Assembly: GCF_046297895.1 (NCBI RefSeq)
Contig: NZ_JBKBHC010000009.1
Span: 182,099-246,098, forward strand
Direction: 5' to 3'
Length of the DNA: 64,000 bases
Source: Ferrovibrio sp046297895
GTDB lineage: Bacteria > Pseudomonadota > Alphaproteobacteria > Ferrovibrionales > Ferrovibrionaceae
Under the pieces are notes generated by a model. The model made no database searches. It worked only from the letters and a program-made list of their open reading frames with translations, and was not told the origin of the DNA. This document shows positions 54,356 through 61,100 of this stretch, piece by piece; the stretch's first letter is position 1, and each line of letters starts with the position of its first letter. The position numbers and the translations under genes are program-made.

Positions 54356-55486
54356 ATGGCAACCATCCAGAAGCGCGAAGGCAAGAAAGGCCCGTCCTAT
54401 CGGGTCATGGTCCGGATGAAGGGCTTCCCCATGCAGGTGAAGACCTTCAAGCGCCTGACGGACGCCAAGCAGTGGGCGCAGGACACCGAAAGCGGCATCC
54501 GCAAGGGTGAAGTCAAGAACGTCGTCCGAACGGCGGCGACCAAGACCCTTCAGGACGTTATCGACCGCTTCCGCAAGGAAGTGTTCGTCCACCGGGCAGA
54601 GAGCACCAAGCGGGCGGAAGGCTCCTTCCTGGCCTATTGGGAGAAGGCGTTGGGGAGCTACGCCCTCGCCTACATCACCGCCGATATGGTGAGCGAGAAG
54701 ATGGCGGAGCTGGCCGCTGCAGGCGACGGCCGCCGCAAGGCGGAAGAGGATGCAGAGGCGGACAAGCCGAAGGCAGCGCCCAAGCCAAAGAGCCGCAAGA
54801 CCCTGAAGCACTACCGCGACACGCTGGCGGTACTGTTCAAGTACGCGATCCAATGGGGCTGGACGGCCTCAAGCCCGCTGGACGGCGTGAACCGCATCAC
54901 CAAGATCAGAAACGAACGCACCCGCTACTTGAGCGACGAGGAGCGCAAGCGTTTGCTCGATGCCTGCAAGGCCAGTGACAACGAGCACCTCTACCCAGTG
55001 GTGGTGTTCGCCCTATCGACCGGCGCGCGGAAAAGCGAAATCCTCGGTCTGACGCTCGACGATCTGGACCTCACCCGCGACACGGCCATCCTGCGGGATA
55101 CCAAGAACGGGGACACGCGGGCGGTGCCCGTTGTCCACCACCTCCGCGACTTGCTGGAAGATCAGGTCGAGACGGTCAACAGGTTCTATGACGAGCTGGA
55201 GCCCCCGGCCGAGACGCGTTGGCTGTTCCCGCGCCGGGACGGCCAAGAGCCGATCGACATCCGCAAGGCGTGGGAGAATGCCCGCGGCGACGCCAAGATC
55301 AACGACTTCCGCTTCCACGACCTGCGGCACTCGACGGCCAGCTACCTCGCCATGAACGGTGCCAGCCTCGTCGAAATCGCGGAAATCCTCGGCCACCGGA
55401 CGCTCCAGATGGTTCGACGCTATGCCCATCTGTCCGAGAGCCACGTCAAGGGCGTGGTCAGGGAATTGAACGAAAAGATGTTCTGA
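54356..55486 (+). CDS. Site-specific tyrosine recombinase (island integrase)
   Basis: A 376-residue phage-type integrase. An N-terminal arm-binding domain (residues 1-55) and SAM-like core-binding domain are split by a charged Lys/Ala/Pro insertion at about 125-150. The catalytic domain holds Arg225 (S-T-G-A-R-K-S-E), Lys250, His321 and Arg324 (H-D-L-R-H-S), His347 (L-G-H-R) and nucleophile Tyr356. All six conserved residues are present, so it should be active. It would catalyse integration into and excision from tRNA-fMet. The frame runs up to 54275, but the ATG at 54356 is the family-like start. Confidence 0.92.
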   Translation: MATIQKREGKKGPSYRVMVRMKGFPMQVKTFKRLTDAKQWAQDTESGIRKGEVKNVVRTAATKTLQDVIDRFRKEVFVHRAESTKRAEGSFLAYWEKALGSYALAYITADMVSEKMAELAAAGDGRRKAEEDAEADKPKAAPKPKSRKTLKHYRDTLAVLFKYAIQWGWTASSPLDGVNRITKIRNERTRYLSDEERKRLLDACKASDNEHLYPVVVFALSTGARKSEILGLTLDDLDLTRDTAILRDTKNGDTRAVPVVHHLRDLLEDQVETVNRFYDELEPPAETRWLFPRRDGQEPIDIRKAWENARGDAKINDFRFHDLRHSTASYLAMNGASLVEIAEILGHRTLQMVRRYAHLSESHVKGVVRELNEKMF

Positions 55487-55539
55487 GGCATATAGAGGGT
55501 TCCTGCTTCTTTTCTGGCCCCTCGAACCATGAGGTTACC

Positions 55540-55761
55540 ATGGTTGACTACAGGGACCTGGCGACCGTGAAGCAGGTGGCGGCGGAAGCGCCGTTCATCA
55601 CGGAAGCCACGCTGCGCTGGTGGATATTCCATGCGGAGACGAATGGACTGAAACCCGCGCTGCTGAAGATCGGTGGCCGGGTCTACATCGACCGCGCCGA
55701 GTTCAACAAGTGGCTGGAGAGCCAGCGCATGGCTCCCAAGCCGTTGAAGCCCGCGGCCTGA
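55540..55761 (+). CDS. Small helix-turn-helix protein, excisionase/AlpA-like
   Basis: A 73-residue protein. The sequence V-K-Q-V-A-A-E-A-P-F-I-T-E-A-T-L-R-W-W forms a MerR/AlpA-like helix-turn-helix, and G-G-R-V-Y-I-D-R-A-E-F-N-K-W-L is the typical wing-and-helix ending of excisionase-fold proteins. The ATG at 55540 follows GAGG. It begins 53 bases after the integrase on the same strand and is followed by a terminator. The likely role is a directionality factor or a regulator of excision. Similar small proteins also read target-site helices in other mobile elements. Confidence 0.75.
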   Translation: MVDYRDLATVKQVAAEAPFITEATLRWWIFHAETNGLKPALLKIGGRVYIDRAEFNKWLESQRMAPKPLKPAA

Positions 55762-55781
55762 CACGGCCCCTATCCTCGACC

Positions 55782-55810
55782 GAAGCCCCGCCGCAAGGCG
55801 GGGCTTCTTT
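55782..55810 (+). terminator. Intrinsic terminator after the integrase operon
   Basis: An 11-bp perfect stem GAAGCCCCGCC/GGCGGGGCTTC with a GCAA tetraloop is followed by TTT and ends the integrase-HTH transcript. It lies 20 bases past the small HTH gene. The next 200 bases (55811-56012) are conspicuously AT-rich and carry no gene. Confidence 0.85.
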
Positions 55811-56012
55811 GCTGTTACAATGACCACCCTCCGCTCCAAGCTATAACAGACTCTCCAAGGTAATGACCATATCGCCTCTTATTCAATGAACTTGGTCATA
55901 AATTATACCTCTTGAAAGATTGACATCTTGGCGCGCATTTCGGCGGCTTATTATCTGATGTATTTCCAACACTTATTTTTATGAAGGCGAGAAATTTCTA
56001 ATTTAGAACGTA

Positions 56013-57182
56013 TTATTTAGATTTCGTGTTCAGATCGGAGTTTTTTACTGCAGCTCTATTGATCATCCAACTCCCTCCGATCATGCTGAAGCCTAACCCG
56101 AGCAAAAGAGGAGCCCCAACATTTCCATGAATGAGGTTCGATGCCATCGAAGTTGAAAGCAGCATGAGACTAAACTCGCCCCCATGAGCGAGAATGATTC
56201 CAGTTCGCCATGAGGTCTGAAGCGACTCGCCGAATAGTCGGGCGACGACCAAAACGATCAGCGTCTTGCCCGCGAATATGATCGCGAGCCAGATCAGCAT
56301 GACAGGCCATGCAGATGGAATGATCCAAAGTGGCAATTGCGTTCCGATGCCGACAAAGAAAATCCCGACAAACAAATCGCGGAAGGGCCTAATCTCGTTC
56401 TCGACAGCATGGCGCGCGTCACCCTCGCCGATAATCATGCCGGCCGCGAATGCGGCGAGTGCCGGAGAAAGACCGGCGGAGGCCGCGACAATCGCAGACC
56501 CTAGTGCAATGGTGAGCGCGAGGAGCTGGGCAAGTTCCGGATCGCCACGCGACGCTACCCAACGGGCAAGCACCTGCAACGGGCCACGGGCAATGAACAG
56601 AGCTGCAACAAATGCCATTGCACTGGCGACGACCGTTATCACGCCATACCCTTCGGCGGCTCCACTCATCGAATCGTGCAGAAGCAGGAATGCGACAGCT
56701 GCCAAGTCTTGAAACAGTAGCACTGCGATGGCCAGGCGCCCTTGGGCCGACCCCAAAGCGTTCAAGCTTGCCAGCACCTTGAGGCACATGGCCGTGGATG
56801 ACATGGCAACGGCCCCGCCGATGAGGATGGTGGGGAGGAGCGCGAGATCGAAGATTAGACTCGCTGCCAACGACACCGTTGTCGTCGTGACTGCAACCTG
56901 CGCGGCTCCAAGACCGAAGACATGCTTCCTGAGCGTCACGAGTTTCTCGAACGAGAACTCCAGGCCAAGCGCGAACAGCAGGAGTACCACTCCGATCTCG
57001 CCAATGCTGCTCAGGGCAGCGCTCTCTGCAATCAGGCCGAGGCCGGCGGGTCCAGTGACTATACCAGCAAGAATGTAACCGACGATGCTGGGCACGCCGA
57101 TCCGTGAACATATCGTCACGAGCACGAACGCGGCAAAGACCAACAAGGCCGCACTTTCGACAAATCCGGTCACGCCATGCAT
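56013..57182 (-). CDS. kefB: KefB-type cation/proton antiporter, membrane domain only
   Basis: A 389-residue CPA2 antiporter with about 11-13 transmembrane helices, including the N-terminal A-L-L-V-F-A-A-F-V-L-V helix and the family motif L-L-F-A-L-G-L-E-F-S. The start ATG at 57182 follows AGGAGA. Full KefB/KefC proteins are about 600 residues and carry a C-terminal RCK (TrkA-N) nucleotide-binding domain, which is absent: the protein stops shortly after the last helix, in K-N-S-D-L-N-T-K-S-K. Several clpK-type stress islands carry a kefB-like gene. Here it is the last gene before the integrase end, so the regulatory part may have been lost. Confidence 0.8.
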   Translation of the reverse strand: MHGVTGFVESAALLVFAAFVLVTICSRIGVPSIVGYILAGIVTGPAGLGLIAESAALSSIGEIGVVLLLFALGLEFSFEKLVTLRKHVFGLGAAQVAVTTTTVSLAASLIFDLALLPTILIGGAVAMSSTAMCLKVLASLNALGSAQGRLAIAVLLFQDLAAVAFLLLHDSMSGAAEGYGVITVVASAMAFVAALFIARGPLQVLARWVASRGDPELAQLLALTIALGSAIVAASAGLSPALAAFAAGMIIGEGDARHAVENEIRPFRDLFVGIFFVGIGTQLPLWIIPSAWPVMLIWLAIIFAGKTLIVLVVARLFGESLQTSWRTGIILAHGGEFSLMLLSTSMASNLIHGNVGAPLLLGLGFSMIGGSWMINRAAVKNSDLNTKSK

Positions 57183-57230
57183 GTTCTTCTCCTGATGGCA
57201 TGGCGCAGGGAAGGCCAATACCTCTAAACG

Positions 57231-57653
57231 CTAGACGTGCGAGCGCGCCCACTGCGCTATCTGAACAGCAGACATCGCACCGCTCGTCCGCGCGACTTCC
57301 TTGCCGCTCTTGAACAGGATCATGGTGGGAATGCCACGGATCCCGTAGCGGCCGGCGATCTGCTGCTCGGCTTCCGTATCCAGCTTGCCAAGGCGGAAAT
57401 TCGGTTCGAGCGACCGCGCAGCCGTCTCGAACTGCGGCGTCATCATCTTGCATGGCCCGCACCACTCCGCCCAGAAATCGACCAGCAATGGCAGTTCGGC
57501 ATTCGCATGACGGTCGAAGTTCGCCGCTGTAAGCGTGACGGGCCTGCCTTGAAAGAGCGGTGCGCCGCAGCGTCCGCAATTGGGATTGTCGGTCAGGCGC
57601 TCTTCCGGCACCCTGTTGGTGGAATTGCACTGCGAGCAAGCGACCGTTGGCAT
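57231..57653 (-). CDS. trxC: Thioredoxin 2-like protein with zinc ribbon
   Basis: A 140-residue TrxC-type thioredoxin. An N-terminal zinc ribbon (Cys6, Cys9, Cys26, Cys29) precedes the thioredoxin fold with active site W-C-G-P-C (Cys65, Cys68) and cis-Pro in G-I-P-T-M. It reduces disulphides in oxidatively stressed cytoplasmic proteins. It lies 48 bases upstream of the kefB-like gene (minus strand) and 52 after the SDH-type protease gene. A thioredoxin gene is a regular member of clpK stress islands. Confidence 0.92.
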   Translation of the reverse strand: MPTVACSQCNSTNRVPEERLTDNPNCGRCGAPLFQGRPVTLTAANFDRHANAELPLLVDFWAEWCGPCKMMTPQFETAARSLEPNFRLGKLDTEAEQQIAGRYGIRGIPTMILFKSGKEVARTSGAMSAVQIAQWARSHV

Positions 57654-57705
57654 CCTTTATCCTTTCGTTGACGAGCCGGGCTTGGCGGCCTGCTGATGCA
57701 AGCGT

Positions 57706-58548
57706 TCAGCGCGTGGACATGGCGCGGCGCGCCTCGCGCTGCCGCGGCTCAGGCAGGTATTCCACGCCGCCGCCCTGGCGCCGAACCGGCTGCGGATAGA
57801 GCGTCATCAGCTCCAGTATTTCCTTGGGCATGTCCGTTCCAACGGGCAGGCCCATGTCGCGGGCCTCTTCGGCAGAGATGGGATAGTCGTGGGTCCAGGT
57901 GCCCGTCGCCAGCTTCGCCGCCAGCGCCGCCGCGCGGTCCTCGTCCATCTTGTTGGAAAGAAGGCGTTTCGCGAACGCCTCGATCTGCGCAATGGCCTTG
58001 CGACCGACATCGGCCATGATGAGGGTCTGGTCGTCGATCTCGGCGATGGGTTTCTCCTCGACGACCTTGATGAGCGAGGCAGCAGGCAACTGGCCGAGTT
58101 GCGGATCGACGGGTCCCAGCACGGAGTGTTCGCACATCACGATCTCGTCCGCGGCAAGCGCGATCAAGGTGCCGCCGGACATGGCGTAATGCGGCACGAA
58201 CACGGTGACCTTGCCCTTGTGTCCCTGAATGGCGCGGGCGATCTGGGTTGCCGCCAGCACGAGGCCGCCCGGTGTGTGCAGAACGATGTCGAGCGGCACC
58301 TCATCGTCGGTCATCTGGATGGCTCGTAGGACTTCCTCAGAGTCGTTGACGTCGATATAGCGCATCAGGGGGAAGCCCAGCAGGTTCATGGTCTCCTGCC
58401 GATGGATCAGCAGGATGACGCGACTGTCGCGCTTCTTCTCGATCTGGGCGATCTTGCGTGTGCGCATCGCCTCGAGATACCGGCGCTGCAGAACCGGCTG
58501 CAGCGCCGAAACGATGAAGAACAGCCAGAATAGCTGCATTATGTCCAT
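57706..58548 (-). CDS. Membrane-anchored ClpP/SDH-type serine protease
   Basis: A 280-residue protein of the serine dehydrogenase proteinase group in the ClpP/crotonase superfamily. One N-terminal helix (residues 4-20, L-F-W-L-F-F-I-V) anchors it. The oxyanion strand H-T-P-G-G at 91-95 and the nucleophile Ser124 in Y-A-M-S-G-G-T are clear, followed by M-G-L-P-V near the end. The ATG at 58548 overlaps the rhomboid gene by ten bases; the much longer frame to 59241 is a phase-shifted read through that gene. It probably degrades or processes membrane proteins, working with the neighbouring rhomboid. Confidence 0.82.
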   Translation of the reverse strand: MDIMQLFWLFFIVSALQPVLQRRYLEAMRTRKIAQIEKKRDSRVILLIHRQETMNLLGFPLMRYIDVNDSEEVLRAIQMTDDEVPLDIVLHTPGGLVLAATQIARAIQGHKGKVTVFVPHYAMSGGTLIALAADEIVMCEHSVLGPVDPQLGQLPAASLIKVVEEKPIAEIDDQTLIMADVGRKAIAQIEAFAKRLLSNKMDEDRAAALAAKLATGTWTHDYPISAEEARDMGLPVGTDMPKEILELMTLYPQPVRRQGGGVEYLPEPRQREARRAMSTR

Positions 58549-59291
58549 GGACCTTGTCCCCCTTCCCTTCGACCATCCGGCAGAAAGCCATAGATGCCCT
58601 CGTCGCGGTAATAATGGCGATAGGCGTCGGCGCGCCTTCGCAGGAGTGGCGTTACGAGCCAACCGGCGACAAACCCGCCGATATGCGCCCACCAGGCGAT
58701 CCCGCCCGTGGCCTGATCGCTGCCGAGCGACAGAAAGCCGGGAATGACCTGCATGAAAAACCAGATCATCGCGAAAATGACCGCGCGCACTTCGAAGAAG
58801 AGGGGAATGAACAGAATCGGCACGATCACCACCAGCCGAGCCGCCGGAAACATGCGCGCGTAGCAACCGATCACGCCCGCGATCGCCCCCGATGCGCCAA
58901 GCGCGGGAACGACTGAGTCGGGGTTCGCCAGCGCGTGAGCCAGTCCGGCTGCCACACCACAGAACAGATAGAACAGCGTGAATCGACCCGGTCCGAGCCG
59001 ATCTTCGACGGCGGGGCCGAAGATCCAGAGCGTCCACATGTTCAAGATGAGGTGCAGCCAGCCCCCGTGCAGGAAGATGTTGGTCAGGAATGGGGTCCAG
59101 TCCGACGGGGCGACGAGGCTCAGTTGCCCGAAGAAGCGCGAGGGCACCAGCGCGAACTCGAACAGAAACCGATCCAGCGCGTGCGGCGGCAGGCTGGTCT
59201 GATAGAGGAACGCGAGGACGCTCATGCCGATGACCGCCCATACGATGACGGGCGGGTAGCGGCGCGCGACGCTGTCAAGATAGGGAAACAA
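58539..59291 (-). CDS. Rhomboid-family intramembrane serine protease
   Basis: A 250-residue rhomboid with about six helices. Catalytic Ser134 lies in G-A-S-G and His203 in W-W-A-H-I-G-G. The H-x4-H-x3-N pattern (His75, His80, Asn84) marks the oxyanion region of helix 2. It cleaves transmembrane substrates within the inner membrane. It overlaps the SDH-type protease start and follows the NDUFS4-like gene by 33 bases. Quality control of stress-damaged membrane proteins is the likely role. Confidence 0.88.
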   Translation of the reverse strand: MFPYLDSVARRYPPVIVWAVIGMSVLAFLYQTSLPPHALDRFLFEFALVPSRFFGQLSLVAPSDWTPFLTNIFLHGGWLHLILNMWTLWIFGPAVEDRLGPGRFTLFYLFCGVAAGLAHALANPDSVVPALGASGAIAGVIGCYARMFPAARLVVIVPILFIPLFFEVRAVIFAMIWFFMQVIPGFLSLGSDQATGGIAWWAHIGGFVAGWLVTPLLRRRADAYRHYYRDEGIYGFLPDGRREGGQGPWT

Positions 59292-59324
59292 GCGGCAGAT
59301 CCTCGCTCGCGCTAGACATTCCGT

Positions 59325-59903
59325 TCATTGTTCTTTCCCGGCTATCGTCACGCCCGTCCAGGCCGGGGGATCGGAGGCCGGGAAGGATTCGAGCGAGGCT
59401 TCGAGCACCGGATCGAATTCGGCCTGTTCTTGCGACGACAGGTCCACCGTGCCTTTCTCCTCGACCGCGCGCCGGAGGCGGTGATCCGTGCGACCGTGAT
59501 CCACGAGGGAAGGTATGCGGAAGGCTTCCGGCGCATCGGCTCCCTTGTAGAGTCGATGCCGTACCTCGCCCCGCCAGTGGTCAGGCGTACGCCGGTGAGT
59601 CGTGTCCTCGCGCACGAGGTAGCGCCAGTCCTGCCGCTCCGCGAATGCCACGGCGCTTTCGCGGTCGGGAAACTTCAGCCGGATCGGACGATAGGGATCG
59701 TCGCTGGAGGTATATCCCATCAGCGGCTCGATGTGGGGCGGGCGCGACGGCTCGAATTCCAGTATCCAGTAGTTGGGCCGCGGCGCCGATGTCATCGCGG
59801 AACGTGCCGGCCGGTAAATGATCGCGGTCGGAACGTCCCATGATCTCATGTTGGTTCCGGGTATCTTCGGCGGAAAGGGTGGACGATTGTGACCGCGCAT
59901 CAT
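59325..59903 (-). CDS. NDUFS4-like domain protein (ETC complex I subunit family)
   Basis: A 192-residue protein. Residues about 25-115 match the NDUFS4/ETC complex I subunit-conserved family: A-I-I-Y-R-P-A-R-S-A-M-T-S, then W-I-L-E-F-E-P and I-E-P-L-M-G-Y-T-S-S-D-D-P-Y. A C-terminal segment ends with E-S-F-P-A-S-D-P-P-A-W, a motif found alone in many small proteobacterial proteins. No membrane helix is present. Chromosomal copies accompany respiratory complex I, but here it is inside a stress island and overlaps the HPF-sigma gene by ATGA. It may modulate complex I under stress, a role I infer only from family name and context. Confidence 0.75.
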   Translation of the reverse strand: MMRGHNRPPFPPKIPGTNMRSWDVPTAIIYRPARSAMTSAPRPNYWILEFEPSRPPHIEPLMGYTSSDDPYRPIRLKFPDRESAVAFAERQDWRYLVREDTTHRRTPDHWRGEVRHRLYKGADAPEAFRIPSLVDHGRTDHRLRRAVEEKGTVDLSSQEQAEFDPVLEASLESFPASDPPAWTGVTIAGKEQ

Positions 59904-61048
59904 GGTGCTTCCCCTTGGTTATCCCCCAGAAAAGCGCGTCCCAGCCGGGCGCGATCCCGCAGGGGCTGTGGAATTCGCACCCTCCTCTGGTGAGCACTCT
60001 CAAAAAGCGCATGAGCGGTATCGGAAGACTGACCTGAGTCACGCAGTTTATCGCGAAGATAATTGCGAGCCGACTGGACGATCCGGGTCACGTCGTCTTC
60101 AGGAATGCCGAGAACCGAAGAGGCTTTCTCAAGCGGGGTGTCGTTCAGGTCGACAAGAAACAGGACCCTGCGCCATAGCGCCGGAAGACCGGCGATCGCT
60201 CGATGCAAGAACAGCGCGTCCTGCCGTCTAGCGACCGCCGTTTCGGGGTCGTCCACACCGTCGTCGGCGACGAGTTCCTCGAGCATCAGCACGTCGTCGG
60301 GCTGGTAGAACTCGAACATCTCCTCATCCGACTCGGTAGGCTCCTCGACCGGCGCCTCGGGTGCGGCGTCGATCGGGGCGGCGTCCTCGGGCACCGCGCG
60401 GCGCGCGGCCTGCGCCTCGGCCTCGATGGTCTCGAAGGCCAGTTGCGTCAGCCAGTCCCGGACGGAGAATTCGGTCGGCCGCCGCTCGAAGCGATCGAGC
60501 CCATTGAGGATCGCCGCATCGACGATATCGCGAACGGCAAGATAGCCCTGTGGTACCGATCCGCTGCATTCGAGATAGGTCAACTCACGCCTGACGGTGT
60601 CGTAGACCGTATCGAGGTGGTCCTTGATCAGGTCGAAGAAGAGTCGGCGCCGCTCCGCCTCCGCCGCATCCCGCGCGGGCGGCAGCGGGGCGCCGATCCG
60701 GCGCCGGCGGGCGGGACGCTTGTACTCCGGCTCGTGCTTGAGGCGCGCCACATGCCGATCGACCTGGTGGCGCAGGTCGGCAAAGGCCTTGCGCAGGACC
60801 GGCTCGATCTCGAACCCCTCTTCCTGCGCCGCGATCACGCCCGATGGCAGTTGCAGCCGCAGGCTGACCTGGATGCGCGTCTTGCCCTTCGTCTGCGAGG
60901 CGACGACCTCAAGCCGGACCAACTCAGAACGAAACCGCTTGAGATGGTTTTCAAGTTGCCGGCCCTCTTCTGCAATCACCTCCGGCGCGCGCTGCTGGCC
61001 ATGTTTGTCCAGATTGCGCAATGCGGTTTGTATCTTCATTTGGGTCAT
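59900..61048 (-). CDS. HPF-like ribosome-binding domain fused to sigma-factor-like domains
   Basis: A 382-residue protein. Residues about 4-105 look like the HPF/RaiA ribosome-hibernation fold (M-K-I-Q-T-A-L-R-N, then R-F-R-S-E-L-V-R-L-E-V and I-Q-V-S-L-R-L-Q-L-P). After a basic linker (R-P-A-R-R-R-R), residues about 130-220 resemble sigma region 2. An acidic stretch follows at 225-265, and residues about 275-335 resemble ECF sigma region 4 (L-P-A-L-W-R-R-V-L-F-L, then P-L-E-K-A-S-S-V-L-G-I-P-E-D-D-V). The start is placed at the ATG at 61048; 61039 and a TTG at 61090 are alternatives, and no good ribosome-binding site is seen. It could couple ribosome state to transcription of the cassette. 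Confidence 0.7.
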   Translation of the reverse strand: MTQMKIQTALRNLDKHGQQRAPEVIAEEGRQLENHLKRFRSELVRLEVVASQTKGKTRIQVSLRLQLPSGVIAAQEEGFEIEPVLRKAFADLRHQVDRHVARLKHEPEYKRPARRRRIGAPLPPARDAAEAERRRLFFDLIKDHLDTVYDTVRRELTYLECSGSVPQGYLAVRDIVDAAILNGLDRFERRPTEFSVRDWLTQLAFETIEAEAQAARRAVPEDAAPIDAAPEAPVEEPTESDEEMFEFYQPDDVLMLEELVADDGVDDPETAVARRQDALFLHRAIAGLPALWRRVLFLVDLNDTPLEKASSVLGIPEDDVTRIVQSARNYLRDKLRDSGQSSDTAHALFESAHQRRVRIPQPLRDRARLGRAFLGDNQGEAP

Positions 61049-61063
61049 TTTCTTTAGAGGGAG

Positions 61064-61088
61064 GCCCAGCCGGAGCTTCCGGCTGGGC
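61064..61088 (-). promoter_or_regulatory. Intercistronic stem-loop between clpK and the HPF-sigma gene
   Basis: A perfect 10-bp stem GCCCAGCCGG/CCGGCTGGGC with a five-base loop starts 13 bases after the clpK stop and ends 15 bases before the next ATG. No U tract follows, so it is not a classic terminator. It may protect the clpK mRNA end or limit ribosome entry to the downstream gene, which lacks a visible Shine-Dalgarno sequence. Confidence 0.6.
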
Positions 61089-61100
61089 AATCAACCAGTG

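Noticed and set aside
58549..59241. N-terminal extension of the SDH-type protease frame
   Set aside because: It is a phase-shifted read of the rhomboid gene; the membrane anchor and the ATG at 58548 mark the real start.
61051..61090. Rho-independent terminator after clpK
   Set aside because: The stem is strong but no T run follows on the minus strand, so it is listed as an intercistronic stem-loop.
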